From Bacillota bacterium (GTDB lineage: Bacteria > Bacillota > Clostridia > Peptostreptococcales > Acidaminobacteraceae), in contig JAIUOA010000018.1 of the NCBI GenBank assembly GCA_020161295.1, positions 1-48,100 of the forward strand: 48,100 nt of DNA, read 5' to 3'. Positions 33,701 through 42,316 of the stretch are shown one piece after another (within the stretch, counting starts at the first letter, position 1; every line of letters begins with the position of its first letter). The notes beneath the pieces were generated by a model, which saw only the letters and a program-made list of their open reading frames with translations, had not been told where the DNA came from and searched no databases. The translations under genes were made by a program, and so were the position numbers.

Positions 33701-36161
33701 AATGCTGAATGAAAAGTATGGAAAGGCACACAAGCTCATCACACGTCTCGAGCATGAAGTACAGTTAATCAGAAAACGCGATTATGACAAGTTCGACTAC
33801 TACCTTCTTCATTTTGAGTTTTATTTGACCATGAACAGTTTGATGAAGGTCAATCAATGGCGATATGAGTTTGACGCGGATGAAGTCACCGACGAGTATC
33901 GAAAATTCAGGCTTAAAATGATCGACCTCCGATTAGCTTACAAAAAGAATTCAGTCGTTTTAAATCGAAAGGATGAGCGTGACACCGATCGAAAGCTTCC
34001 GATGGAAGAACTCGAAATTTTATTTGAAATCACTGAAAATCCAGCAGAAGCGAAGCTTTTAAGGGAGTTCGTTCTCGAACTTCTCATCGATGTGGTTGTG
34101 GATCAAGACTATCTAAACGCAGAGCGTCTGCTTCAAATGGACGATGATTTAATGCGCCATTATAACACTAAGCTGGTGCGCTTAAAGCGTGATTTCATCG
34201 AAGCCTGTTATTCTGATTACGTCATCGAGCGCATCAATAATCTGGTCGATTCCATAAAAGAGCAGTCCGCAGAATTTCTATGGCGCGTCTATTATATTTT
34301 GGGTAATGCCTACTATGAAAAGCACAATATTTACGAGGCACTCAGAAGTTACCTGATGGCACTGGATGTGATCGCCGATTTAGCATCGTCTATTCCACTT
34401 GAGTACAAAGAAACGTATATTTTACATGATGATGTAAAAATGGCATTAAAAAATAAAATCAACAAGATTATCCGCATTTTGCTTAACTTTGAAGGGACCC
34501 GTTTTTCGATTTACACAGAAGGAAGAATCGACACGGTAGAAGATTTCTTCGATTTAAGCCAGTTCAACCTCCTTTATAACAACAGCGAGTTCTTAAACCT
34601 CGTCAATCGCAATTTTGATCAAGCAAAAGAGAATGCTTTTGAAAATGCCACTGATTTGATCAAGCATCTCGAGAAAGATGAGATTACCAACTTAAAGCTC
34701 ATCCTCAATTATTTACAGCAGTTGACCATAGGAGAACGAGCCAGTATTTATTTGTTGGATGAAAATGACAACATCAGTGAAATCATCTATGGCAACGATC
34801 AAGTGGCACCCTATGATCTGCTAAAGCTGGTAAACAGTATAGGTAATGATATTGAGGGAATCTATGTATCAAAACTCGATCCTCATACAAACACGCAGCT
34901 ACTACAGGGTGAGCAGAAAGGAATAATCTGCTTCCCGGTTTATGAAACCTCCATGGCCTCGAAATCAGGCAACAAACGCCGAGATGATCTCTTCTCTGCT
35001 AAGAAAAAGATTTCTGGCTATGTCTTCCTGGACACCACGAATGTCATCAACCGTTTCAATGAATCGACGTTTGAGCATGCGAAGTCTTTTATCAACTTGA
35101 TTTATGTGTTTATCGACAATTATAATCTGAAAAAACTATCTACCGTGGATAAGCTGACTAGCGTCTTCTTAAGAAAACACATCGAGCAGCAGTTCGCTAT
35201 ACAGATGAGCATCTCGAGACAGCAGAACTTTAACCTCTCTGTAATCATGCTGGACATCGATAAGTTTAAAACAGTCAACGATACCTATGGCCATCGTAAA
35301 GGGGATGAAATACTCTCGAAAATCGGCGAGCTATTAAACCGTTCCGTAAGAAGTTCGGACTATGTCGGGCGATATGGCGGTGAGGAATTTATTATTTTAC
35401 TTCCTGAGACCGATGCGAGCAGTGCCTATAAAGTTGCCGAAAAAATCAGGGAGATCGTGCAAAAGAGTCAGCTTTTGGGAGAAGATCATCCGCTTACAGT
35501 AAGCCTAGGCGTGTCCACCTACCCAGAGGATGGTGCAAATGAAGAGGAGCTCATCGAAAAAGCGGATCAAGCGCTTTACTACAGTAAAAATAACGGCCGT
35601 AACAGATCTACTAGCTGGGATGATAACCTCATCAAGGAAGACCATCGCTATGACCGTTTAACCGGTATCCTTACGGGAAATATGTCGTCTGATACGCGAA
35701 ACATGCAAGCCATACTCGATATCATCAATCAACTGAATAGCCCCTCTAGTCGTTCTGAGCGCATAAAAAATACATTTATCAGCTTACTGGATATCACAGA
35801 AGGAGAGGAAATTCAGTTCGTTCGATTCGATGAAGCAGGCAAAGTGGTTGAGAGTTTACTAAAGCAAAAGGGCCAAGATCAAGTCCTTATGAGCTTGACG
35901 CTGAATCAGCACTTACTTGAGCAATACCTGAAAGGGAACGCAAGCCATTATTTTATCGATTGGGATGAACTGAACGATGGAAGCGATGTGCTTGACACTA
36001 AGTTGATGCCCGACTGGAAATCTTATATTCTTCTGGGCTTTGAAAAGCAAGGCCTGTTAGCAATTTCTGTAAAAATCAGCGAAAAAGAATTCGATTTTAG
36101 CAATTTTAATTTCGTCGATTCGTTAAAACCCGTTTTGGGACATCTATTTTTTGATTTGTAA
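30789..36161 (+). CDS. Giant signalling protein: pseudokinase - AAA/NTPase - TPR - GAF - GGEEF - GAF-like
   Basis: A 1790-residue protein. Residues 1-265: protein-kinase fold with APE (FIAPEII) and DIYSLG, but the HRDLKPxN loop reads YKYLNFDH, the glycine loop lacks glycines, and DFG reads DIA, so it should not phosphorylate. Residues 285-560: ATPase with Walker A GENGSGKT (310-317) and Walker B-like FVFLVDD (about 418-425). About 640-1200: helical TPR-like repeats (AYNNFGVIYLD, YLNNLGETYRIEGRY). About 1290-1450: GAF-like. Then a GGDEF domain with GGEEF at 1530-1534 and RSSD inhibition site. The last 160 residues may be a second GAF. Start GTG 30789 after AGGAGG. Cytoplasmic; no membrane segment. 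Predicted cyclic-di-GMP synthase under complex input control. Confidence 0.88.
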   Translation: MKIINDRYEVIELLARENSFVEYLVSDKHKNRQVKRIRIFDTEMSNHDFIKLMEEHFVELKTVVHENVLAVYEFQAIMTVNSNRVNRKQFFYTYEHFDPSCVVSYTELNKSEINHVIVQLCKAVRFLHFRGIVYKYLNFDHLIIMRVNGKMVVKLKDIANNLINDYYFKMDHERYAQFIAPEIIWGEDTSYQADIYSLGAMVYYLYYRIDFQLKTLQNLASTGYLNEIHRFILKSTSHIKDERYDSVRQFIDSLSQLIWIDVNNSDIKYYDKIHESSKIIGREPIIKEIKKLMELRSRKALAQQAAFIQGENGSGKTRILNEIVYMCRFNRYFYLYLKPSDYSDSLYTIRALVKFIASQEDVSPILIQKYGQELVHLVPELVVKWNLKETKEIDGEYQILRLLNRVFNFFVEYTSNHFFVFLVDDFEKLSHEEAIFFELMLSYKAIGNYYLIATTNNVDWINKKYAEVIKLFKVPSLNLEETGLIVKSALGLAEIPYKLTHRLMLENQGKASVTKRMLKKLWYDGVIFFDEKTMLWNLDEVDDNYIFEYIDQRQEDLDHVVNSIEKPYYEILRKISILKGSFSMQTLFSIAEISEEIGYYFLYEMEEKRILNKRISDVEYVFVFNTNELRKLFYNTLSAEEVIQLSFKAARYYEQRFSQFGEIHESLIDYLSACGESNKAAQFCRDFADFYLEKANTVKAIELLEQSLDLELKLNRTEWIKKTAILLIRQLIKAGRLDRAHDYVNDMNKRLPEEAKQARIDVMIEHAQILYYKNDIQAAEDFASNAIQLSQTCEYGDGEFRAATMKCKCLVSKGDLEGHWNLLNHYLALSKVAGDLYHMAIFENERGVNYLYKNQFNLSIEAFTESLNYYKELDDDENIVRAYNNFGVIYLDGYGDYITARDFFRKAYTRASNRNYSVSLPIYLNNLGETYRIEGRYEMANKYFEESHQLAESIGDKNMTILALLNLCHGQMLNEKYGKAHKLITRLEHEVQLIRKRDYDKFDYYLLHFEFYLTMNSLMKVNQWRYEFDADEVTDEYRKFRLKMIDLRLAYKKNSVVLNRKDERDTDRKLPMEELEILFEITENPAEAKLLREFVLELLIDVVVDQDYLNAERLLQMDDDLMRHYNTKLVRLKRDFIEACYSDYVIERINNLVDSIKEQSAEFLWRVYYILGNAYYEKHNIYEALRSYLMALDVIADLASSIPLEYKETYILHDDVKMALKNKINKIIRILLNFEGTRFSIYTEGRIDTVEDFFDLSQFNLLYNNSEFLNLVNRNFDQAKENAFENATDLIKHLEKDEITNLKLILNYLQQLTIGERASIYLLDENDNISEIIYGNDQVAPYDLLKLVNSIGNDIEGIYVSKLDPHTNTQLLQGEQKGIICFPVYETSMASKSGNKRRDDLFSAKKKISGYVFLDTTNVINRFNESTFEHAKSFINLIYVFIDNYNLKKLSTVDKLTSVFLRKHIEQQFAIQMSISRQQNFNLSVIMLDIDKFKTVNDTYGHRKGDEILSKIGELLNRSVRSSDYVGRYGGEEFIILLPETDASSAYKVAEKIREIVQKSQLLGEDHPLTVSLGVSTYPEDGANEEELIEKADQALYYSKNNGRNRSTSWDDNLIKEDHRYDRLTGILTGNMSSDTRNMQAILDIINQLNSPSSRSERIKNTFISLLDITEGEEIQFVRFDEAGKVVESLLKQKGQDQVLMSLTLNQHLLEQYLKGNASHYFIDWDELNDGSDVLDTKLMPDWKSYILLGFEKQGLLAISVKISEKEFDFSNFNFVDSLKPVLGHLFFDL

Positions 36162-36179
36162 TTTAGAAAGGAATTTTAA

Positions 36180-38084
36180 ATGATATTAAACGGATTTCTT
36201 CCGATGAATCTTAACGACCTTGAACAGCTGGGCTGGGATTCTGTGGATTTTGTACTCGTTTCAGGTGACGCCTATGTGGATCACCCGAGTTTTGGACCTG
36301 CAGTTATCGGAAGAGTATTATTGGATGCTGGTTATAAAGTGGGCATCATCGCACAACCCGACTGGAATAACCCTACGAGCGTTTCAGCACTTGGAAGGCC
36401 TAGACTTGGATTTTTAGTGACCTCTGGCAATATGGATTCTATGGTCAATCACTACTATGTCTCCCGCAAACGTCGTCAAACGGATAACTTTTCCCCTGGC
36501 GGTAAAATGGGGCTTAGACCGGACCGGGCAACCATCGTCTATTCAAACCTGATTCGAAAAACCTATAAAGAGGATCCCATTATTCTAGGGGGGATTGAAG
36601 CCTCCCTTAGACGATTTGCGCACTATGATTACTGGGACGATGACATTAGACGTTCGATTCTGGTGGATAGTGGCGCTGACTTGCTTGTCTATGGCATGGG
36701 AGAGCGTCAAATCGTCGAAATCGCTGATTATTTGAACAATGGCATCGCCGTGCAGTACATTCAGCATATTCCTGGAACGAGTTTCATCACAGGCGATATA
36801 TCTTCATTGCCTAAATGGATTGAGCTTTCACCTTTTGAGGTCATCCGAAAAGATAAGGAAGCCTATGCGAAAAGCTTTATCACCATGTATGATGAGCAGG
36901 ACCCTATCAGAGGGAAAGTGCTCATCCAAAAGCATCAGGACCGGTATGTCGTGCAAAATCCGCCAGCGCTTCCATTGGAACGGCCACAGCTGGACTGGAC
37001 TTATGAGCTGGGCTATCAAAGAGAAATACACCCCTCCTATGTGGATCAAGGCGGAATTCCTGCGATTCAAGAGGTTAAATTAAGTATCATCAGTGAACGT
37101 GGCTGCTTCGGAAACTGTTCCTTCTGTGCTTTGGCCATCCATCAAGGGCGAATCATCAGTTCGCGCTCCCATGAGTCCATCGTGAATGAGGCCGTCCAGA
37201 TTACGCATGACAAGGATTTTAAAGGGTACATCAACGACGTGGGGGGACCGACAGCGAATTTTAGAAATCCCGCATGCGACAGGCAGCTTAAGGTCGGGGC
37301 ATGCAAACACAGACAATGCCTTTTCCCAGAACCCTGTGAACATCTCAATGTGGATCATGAAGATTATAGGGAGCTCTTATCAAAGTTGAGAGCGGTTGAA
37401 GGCGTTAAGAAAGTATTTATACGCAGTGGCATTCGCTATGACTATCTGATGCATGACGAATCGGATGCGTTTTTCGTAGATTTATGCCAGTATCATGTGA
37501 GTGGCCAGTTAAAGGTCGCACCTGAGCATATCGATGAAACGGTGCTCGATTATATGGGAAAACCGAGCGGAAAGCTCTATGGTGAGTTCGTAAAAACATT
37601 TGATGATATCAACCGTTCCTTAGGGAAAGAACAGTATATCATTCCTTATCTCATGAGCTCACACCCAGGCAGTACGATTAAATCAGCCATCAAGCTCGCG
37701 GAGTATTTGAGGGATATCAACTACACACCAGAGCAGGTACAAGATTTTTATCCTACGCCGGGAACACTTAGTACCTGTATGTATCACACCGGAATTGATC
37801 CAAGGACCATGAAGCCTGTGTATGTACCTAAAACCACACATGAAAAGGCCATGCAGCGTGCTTTACTTCAGTTCAAAAATCCTAAGAACTATGAACTGGT
37901 TTATGAAGCGCTGGTTCTGGCCAATCGACAGGATTTGATCGGTTTGCACGATAAAGCGCTGATTAGACCTAAGGTAGAAAAGGGACAGCAACGAAGCAAC
38001 TCACAGCGAGCTGCTCACCCGGATGGTAAGACGGGTTCCAAGCAAACGCTTCAGGGCGGCGCTAAGACGAAAAAAAGACGCTAA
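36180..38084 (+). CDS. ygiQ: YgiQ family radical SAM protein
   Basis: A 634-residue member of the UPF0313/YgiQ family. The iron-sulfur cluster motif is ERGCFGNCSFC with Cys309, Cys313 and Cys316 (CxxxCxxC), preceded by a B12-binding-like N-terminal region (LVSGDAYVDHPSFGPAVIGR). KVAPEHIDETVLDYMGKP and YLMSSHPGS are family blocks; the C-terminal 40 residues are basic and low in complexity. The reaction is unknown. Start ATG 36180, seven bases after AAGGA, 18 bases after the giant gene, so probably one transcript. A consensus -10 near its end serves hutH. Confidence 0.93.
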   Translation: MILNGFLPMNLNDLEQLGWDSVDFVLVSGDAYVDHPSFGPAVIGRVLLDAGYKVGIIAQPDWNNPTSVSALGRPRLGFLVTSGNMDSMVNHYYVSRKRRQTDNFSPGGKMGLRPDRATIVYSNLIRKTYKEDPIILGGIEASLRRFAHYDYWDDDIRRSILVDSGADLLVYGMGERQIVEIADYLNNGIAVQYIQHIPGTSFITGDISSLPKWIELSPFEVIRKDKEAYAKSFITMYDEQDPIRGKVLIQKHQDRYVVQNPPALPLERPQLDWTYELGYQREIHPSYVDQGGIPAIQEVKLSIISERGCFGNCSFCALAIHQGRIISSRSHESIVNEAVQITHDKDFKGYINDVGGPTANFRNPACDRQLKVGACKHRQCLFPEPCEHLNVDHEDYRELLSKLRAVEGVKKVFIRSGIRYDYLMHDESDAFFVDLCQYHVSGQLKVAPEHIDETVLDYMGKPSGKLYGEFVKTFDDINRSLGKEQYIIPYLMSSHPGSTIKSAIKLAEYLRDINYTPEQVQDFYPTPGTLSTCMYHTGIDPRTMKPVYVPKTTHEKAMQRALLQFKNPKNYELVYEALVLANRQDLIGLHDKALIRPKVEKGQQRSNSQRAAHPDGKTGSKQTLQGGAKTKKRR

Positions 38085-38089
38085 TACGG

Positions 38090-38095
38090 TATAAT
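38090..38095 (+). promoter_or_regulatory. Possible hutH -10 box
   Basis: TATAAT at 38090-38095 just after ygiQ, 28 bases before the hutH start. No good -35 is seen, so an activator may be needed. Confidence 0.35.
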
Positions 38096-38123
38096 GCATT
38101 AAAAACTGAAAAGGGGATTTGCT

Positions 38124-39656
38124 ATGTATAATGGTGTTATGATTGATGGACAAGGCCTAACGATTGATCAAGTCGTACAAGTGGCGAGATTCGGAGCTAA
38201 AGTTGCGCTTACAGAAGGCGCAAAAGAGAGAATCATCAGAGCTAGAAAATTTGTGGACGAATTAGTTGATTCAAAAAAAGTCGTATATGGCATTACAACA
38301 GGGTTTGGCAAGTTTTCAGACGTGGTGATCTCAAAAGAGGAAACGACTGATTTACAGACAAACTTAATCATCAGCCATGCATGTGGTGTCGGCAATCCTT
38401 TTTCAGAAGAAATCGTACGCGCCATCATGCTACTTCGCGTTAACAACCTAGCAAAAGGACACAGTGGTGTCGAGCTCAAAACAGCGGAAACACTGGTTCA
38501 AATGCTTAATGAAGGGGTACATCCTATAATCCCAGAAAAGGGATCGTTAGGCGCAAGTGGCGACTTAGCCCCACTTTCCCATATGGTTTTGGTTATGCTG
38601 GGCCTAGGAGAGGCGATTTATGCAGGCGAGCGTATGAGTGGTGCAGAGGCCATGAAACGCGCGGGAATTCCATCGATCCAGTTGACTTCTAAAGAAGGCT
38701 TGGCGCTGATTAACGGTACTCAGGTCATGACAGCAGTAGGGTTAATCACGGCTTATGAAGCGATGCAGCTGGTAAAACTCAGCGATGTTTCTGCCGCTAT
38801 GACCGTTGAAGCGCTCAGAGGCATCACAGACGCCTTCGATCCAAGACTACATCAAGTAAGGCCACACCAAGGACAGATTAATACAGCATCCAATATGCTT
38901 AGAATTTTAGAGGGCAGTAGCCTGACCACACGTCAAGGTGAAATCCGCGTTCAAGATGCCTATACGTTAAGATGTATCCCTCAAATTCACGGGGCTTCTA
39001 AAGATGCTCTTAACTATATCGTAGAAAGAATCAACATAGAAATAAACGCCGTTACTGACAATCCGATACTATTCCCTGAAGATGGCGTCGTATTTTCAGG
39101 CGGCAACTTCCATGGTCAGCCGATGGCATTGCCGTTTGACTTCTTAGGGATTGCGCTTTCGGAAGTGGCCAATGTAGCGGAACGACGCATCGAACGTTTG
39201 GTCAACCCACAGCTTAGTGGACTTCCAGCGTTTTTAACACCGCATGGTGGCCTTCATTCAGGCTTTATGATAGCGCAGTATGCTGCTGCCGCACTCGTTT
39301 CTGAAAACAAGGTCTTAGCGCATCCGGCAAGCGTGGACTCCATCCCTTCATCAGCGAACCAGGAAGACCATGTTAGTATGGGGACCATCGCCGCTAGAAA
39401 AGCAAAAGAAATTTTGTTTAATGCACAAAACGTAATCGCCATCGAATTATTATGTGCCGCGCAAGCCATCGATTTCGGCGACGCAGCTGGGTTAGGTGTG
39501 GGCACTCGAAAGGCTTATGATATCATCAGAAGTGAAGTTGCTAAAATCCAGGAAGACCGTGTAATGAATGTGGATTTTGAAAAAATATATGGTATAATTA
39601 AGTCAAATCAAATTATTACCGAAGTAGAAAAAGCGCTTGGCGAGTTGGCGATTTAG
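38124..39656 (+). CDS. hutH: Histidine ammonia-lyase
   Basis: Deaminates histidine to urocanate, the first step of the pathway whose later steps are coded at 13.3-16.1 kb. The self-made MIO cofactor forms from Ala144-Ser145-Gly146 in GSLGASGDLAPLSH. TGFGKFSDV, NGTQVMTAV and QEDHVSMG are further active-site blocks. Length 510 is standard. Start ATG 38124 after AAAGGGGA. A DUF896 gene follows after 29 bases, then cheW. Urocanase (hutU) is not in the window, and hutH is 22 kb from fchA. Confidence 0.97.
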   Translation: MYNGVMIDGQGLTIDQVVQVARFGAKVALTEGAKERIIRARKFVDELVDSKKVVYGITTGFGKFSDVVISKEETTDLQTNLIISHACGVGNPFSEEIVRAIMLLRVNNLAKGHSGVELKTAETLVQMLNEGVHPIIPEKGSLGASGDLAPLSHMVLVMLGLGEAIYAGERMSGAEAMKRAGIPSIQLTSKEGLALINGTQVMTAVGLITAYEAMQLVKLSDVSAAMTVEALRGITDAFDPRLHQVRPHQGQINTASNMLRILEGSSLTTRQGEIRVQDAYTLRCIPQIHGASKDALNYIVERINIEINAVTDNPILFPEDGVVFSGGNFHGQPMALPFDFLGIALSEVANVAERRIERLVNPQLSGLPAFLTPHGGLHSGFMIAQYAAAALVSENKVLAHPASVDSIPSSANQEDHVSMGTIAARKAKEILFNAQNVIAIELLCAAQAIDFGDAAGLGVGTRKAYDIIRSEVAKIQEDRVMNVDFEKIYGIIKSNQIITEVEKALGELAI

Positions 39657-39685
39657 TCGGCTCCAGCGATTAGAAAGGTGTCAAA

Positions 39686-39862
39686 TTGTTAGGACAAGAA
39701 AAATTGGATCGCATCAATGAATTGGCGAAAAAAAAGAAAACGGTTGGATTAACCGAAGATGAAGCAGCTGAACAGCTTGTTTTACGCGAGGAGTATCTTA
39801 AGGCGTTTAGAAAGAGCTTCAAGCAACAATTGGATAATGTTGAAATCGTCTACAAAGATTAG
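39686..39862 (+). CDS. DUF896 family small protein (YnzC-like)
   Basis: A 58-residue protein between hutH and cheW. It reads LGQEKLDRINELAKKKKTV, then GLTEDEAAEQLVLREEYLKAFR, then KSFKQQLDNVEIV, which is the DUF896 helical-hairpin pattern (INELA.K....GLT..E..EQ..LR.EYL..FR). The function of the family is unknown. It starts with TTG at 39686, five bases after AAAGGTG; no ATG or GTG is available. It ends 14 bases before cheW, so co-transcription with hutH and cheW is likely. Confidence 0.88.
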   Translation: MLGQEKLDRINELAKKKKTVGLTEDEAAEQLVLREEYLKAFRKSFKQQLDNVEIVYKD

Positions 39863-39876
39863 TGGAGGGGATTTAA

Positions 39877-40323
39877 ATGACAGATAAGCAGTATATTATC
39901 TTTAAATTAAACGACGAAAAATTTGCGGCAAATATTAATCACATAGCATCCATTACTGAATACGCCTCTATAACGTCGTTGCCTAATGGACCTGCTTACG
40001 TCGACGGCCTCCTTAATTTACGTGGTGATATCATCCCAGTGGTGAATCTCAAGAAGCGTTTTAAAATGGCTGAGCAGCAAATGAATCAAAAGCGCATCTT
40101 GATCGCTCGAAAAGATCACTTTCAAATCGGCTTTCTCGTAGACGATGCTTCACAATCCATGACGGTGAGTGCAGAAAACATTTTGCCACCGCCAAAGATT
40201 GCCATCAAACGCGAAAATCAGTATATTTCTGAAGTATGCGTTCACCAAGGTGAGCTCATCATCGTCATCGATTTAGACAAAGTGCTATCCGATGATGAAA
40301 TCGATGAAATTACGGGATTATAG
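39877..40323 (+). CDS. CheW-like scaffold protein
   Basis: A 148-residue single CheW domain (FKLNDEKFAANINHIASITEYASITSLPNGPAYVDGLLNLRGDIIPVVNLKKRF is the classic first half). CheW links chemoreceptors to the CheA kinase. No receptor, cheA or other chemotaxis gene is in this window, so its partner lies elsewhere. ATG 39877 after TGGAGGGG. It sits behind hutH and DUF896 and before a strong terminator, the last gene of that unit. A CheV-type receiver domain is absent. Confidence 0.92.
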   Translation: MTDKQYIIFKLNDEKFAANINHIASITEYASITSLPNGPAYVDGLLNLRGDIIPVVNLKKRFKMAEQQMNQKRILIARKDHFQIGFLVDDASQSMTVSAENILPPPKIAIKRENQYISEVCVHQGELIIVIDLDKVLSDDEIDEITGL

Positions 40324-40361
40324 ACCGAATATTTATTAGTTTCATAGGACTCAAGATTCAA

Positions 40362-40394
40362 AAAAGCCCGCGTTATTTGTGAACGTGGGCTTTT
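40362..40394 (+). terminator. Terminator after cheW
   Basis: AAAAGCCCGCGTT (40362-40374) / AACGTGGGCTTTT (40382-40394), one G-T pair, loop ATTTGTG. The following promoter's -35 falls in the loop and right arm. Confidence 0.85.
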
Positions 40395-40404
40395 ATGATA
40401 TAAT
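40377..40404 (+). promoter_or_regulatory. Promoter of the degS-degU pair
   Basis: TTGTGA (40377-40382), 16-base spacer, extended -10 TGaTATAAT (40396-40404). The -35 overlaps the cheW terminator hairpin. Confidence 0.65.
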
Positions 40405-40434
40405 TTATCTTAGACTATTAACGGGAGACAAGTG

Positions 40435-41583
40435 ATGAAAAACCTGATTGATGTCAACACTTTAGATCAAATCATTCAAAAGACGGCTTCAGCAATCGAG
40501 GAAGGGAAAAAAGAAATTTTCGACATTTCAGAACAAGCCCGACACGATTATACGACCTACGATCAAGAGCTGATCGCCGTTAAAACAAAGCTGACTTTGT
40601 TGATCAACGAGGTGGACAAACTGGAGATTCGATCGAAGATGGCGCGGAATATGATTAAAACCATCAATGAGCACTTCGACGAGTTTACAGAATCGGACAT
40701 CAAAGAGGCATATGAGCTTTCTCAGAGAGTCATGCTAACATTGTCCCTTAAAAGACAAGAGGAAAAAGAGCTAAACGACCGGCGGAATGAGCTGGAAAGA
40801 CTGATGCGAAACAGCATTGAGGTGCTAAAAAAGTCAGAAATTCTAGAGATGAAGGTCAGTGTTGCGCTTGAGTACTTGACCAGTGGTATTTTTGAACAAA
40901 TTGAAGATGTAAAGCAAAAGAAGGATTTGAGCATTAAGATCATTGAGGCGCAGGAAAATGAGAAAAAACGAATTTCACGTGATATTCACGATGGACCTGC
41001 GCAATCCTTAGCCAATGTCATCTACAAGGCCGAATATGCATCGAAGATGATCGACACCTCACCTGTTAAAGCAAAACGAGAAATTTCTGAGCTTCAAGAG
41101 GACGTAAGGAACACGTTAAAGGATATCCGAAAGATTATCTATGATCTGATGCCGATGTCGCTAGACGACTTAGGTTTGGTCCCTACGATTAAAAAGCTTA
41201 TCTCCAATCTAATGGACAATTCAAAGATTAAAGTAGACTTCAACGTGACTCAAAATTCCGTAATCGATAACCCGCTCACGAATCTGATGTTGTTCAGGGT
41301 TGTTCAAGAGGCATTTAATAATGTCATGAAGCATTCAAAGTGTAAGCATGTGAGGATTGATCTCCATGTAAGCGATTTGAAAATAAACCTTTCCATCATC
41401 GATGATGGTATCGGCTTTGAAGTGGCAAAAATGTTAGAAAAGCCTCAGGGTTATGGTCTCTATAACATGAAAGAGCGCATCGACATCGTCGATGGCAAGT
41501 TTGAAATCCTATCAATCCCTCATAAAGGGACGACGATAAATATTGAAATTCCTAATAATAACAGCATCGGAGGGGAAATATGA
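40435..41583 (+). CDS. degS: DegS-like cytoplasmic sensor histidine kinase
   Basis: A 382-residue kinase without membrane segments. Residues 1-170 are a long coiled-coil sensor region as in Bacillus DegS; the HisKA_3 box is RISRDIHDGPAQSLANV with His185 the phosphorylation site; the C-terminal HATPase carries VVQEAFNNVMKHS (N box) and DDGIGFE (G box). GTG 40432 is in frame but too close to GGGAG; ATG 40435 has proper spacing. Its stop overlaps the degU-like start (ATGA), so the pair is coupled. The signal sensed is not known. Confidence 0.93.
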   Translation: MKNLIDVNTLDQIIQKTASAIEEGKKEIFDISEQARHDYTTYDQELIAVKTKLTLLINEVDKLEIRSKMARNMIKTINEHFDEFTESDIKEAYELSQRVMLTLSLKRQEEKELNDRRNELERLMRNSIEVLKKSEILEMKVSVALEYLTSGIFEQIEDVKQKKDLSIKIIEAQENEKKRISRDIHDGPAQSLANVIYKAEYASKMIDTSPVKAKREISELQEDVRNTLKDIRKIIYDLMPMSLDDLGLVPTIKKLISNLMDNSKIKVDFNVTQNSVIDNPLTNLMLFRVVQEAFNNVMKHSKCKHVRIDLHVSDLKINLSIIDDGIGFEVAKMLEKPQGYGLYNMKERIDIVDGKFEILSIPHKGTTINIEIPNNNSIGGEI

Positions 41584-42230
41584 AGAAGATTAAAGTGGTC
41601 ATCGTCGACGATCATGCATTGATTCGAGAAGGCATCAAAAAATTGCTGGAGCTTGAGGAGTCGTTTGACATCGTAGCGTTAGCTGGCGATGGCGTCGAAG
41701 CTTTAGAGGTCATCGAAAAAGTGAGACCTGATGTTGTGCTTCTGGACATCAACATGCCGAATATGAATGGCATCGATTGTCTGAAGCAGATTAAAGCAGA
41801 GTACCCAGATACGAAAGTGGTGATGTTAACCATACACGAGGATGCGGAGTATTTGATCGAGACGATCAACATCGGTGCTGAAGGTTACGTCCTTAAAGAT
41901 GCGGATGTGTCTTCGCTCGTGAAGGCGATTCAAAAGGTCGTTCAAGGAGAAGTCTACATACATCCGACACTGTCTGGTATTTTAGTCCGCGAGTATAAGC
42001 GAAAGGATAAAAATAACGAAGAGCTAAACGGTACTGCACTCACTAAACGTGAATACGAGGTCATCCGTTTGATTTCCAAAGGACATAATAATAAGGAAAT
42101 CGCCGTAGAGCTCTTTATTAGCGAAAAAACGGTAAAGAATCACGTTTCGAACATCTTTAAGAAAATTAAGGTGACAGACCGCACGCAAGCTGCATTGTAT
42201 GCCATCAAGAACAATATTACAAAAATTTAA
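41580..42230 (+). CDS. degU: DegU-like response regulator (NarL/FixJ family)
   Basis: Receiver domain with acidic pocket VIVDDH and phosphorylated Asp56 (LLDINMPNMNG), Thr in VVMLTIHED and Lys in YVLKDA. The C-terminal LuxR-type helix-turn-helix is LTKREYEVIRLISKGHNNKEI...ISEKTVKNHVSNIF. Length 216 matches DegU. Output in Bacillus includes secreted enzymes and motility; here the targets are unknown. Start ATG overlaps the kinase stop. No terminator is visible before the next gene. Confidence 0.94.
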   Translation: MKKIKVVIVDDHALIREGIKKLLELEESFDIVALAGDGVEALEVIEKVRPDVVLLDINMPNMNGIDCLKQIKAEYPDTKVVMLTIHEDAEYLIETINIGAEGYVLKDADVSSLVKAIQKVVQGEVYIHPTLSGILVREYKRKDKNNEELNGTALTKREYEVIRLISKGHNNKEIAVELFISEKTVKNHVSNIFKKIKVTDRTQAALYAIKNNITKI

Positions 42231-42271
42231 TTCACTTGAATCATTCAGAATATTTCGATATCCTATATTTA

Positions 42272-42301
42272 TTGACAAGTACAGTTTTTTTTATGCATCA
42301 T
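42272..42301 (+). promoter_or_regulatory. Possible aminopeptidase promoter
   Basis: Perfect -35 TTGACA (42272-42277), but only a poor -10 (CATCAT 42296-42301, 18-base spacer). Confidence 0.3.
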
Positions 42302-42316
42302 TCTTAGGGGGATTAA

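Noticed and set aside
42250..42257. ATATTTCG, identical to one arm of the MFS palindrome
   Set aside because: No matching second arm; an AT-rich 8-mer is expected by chance in a window this size.
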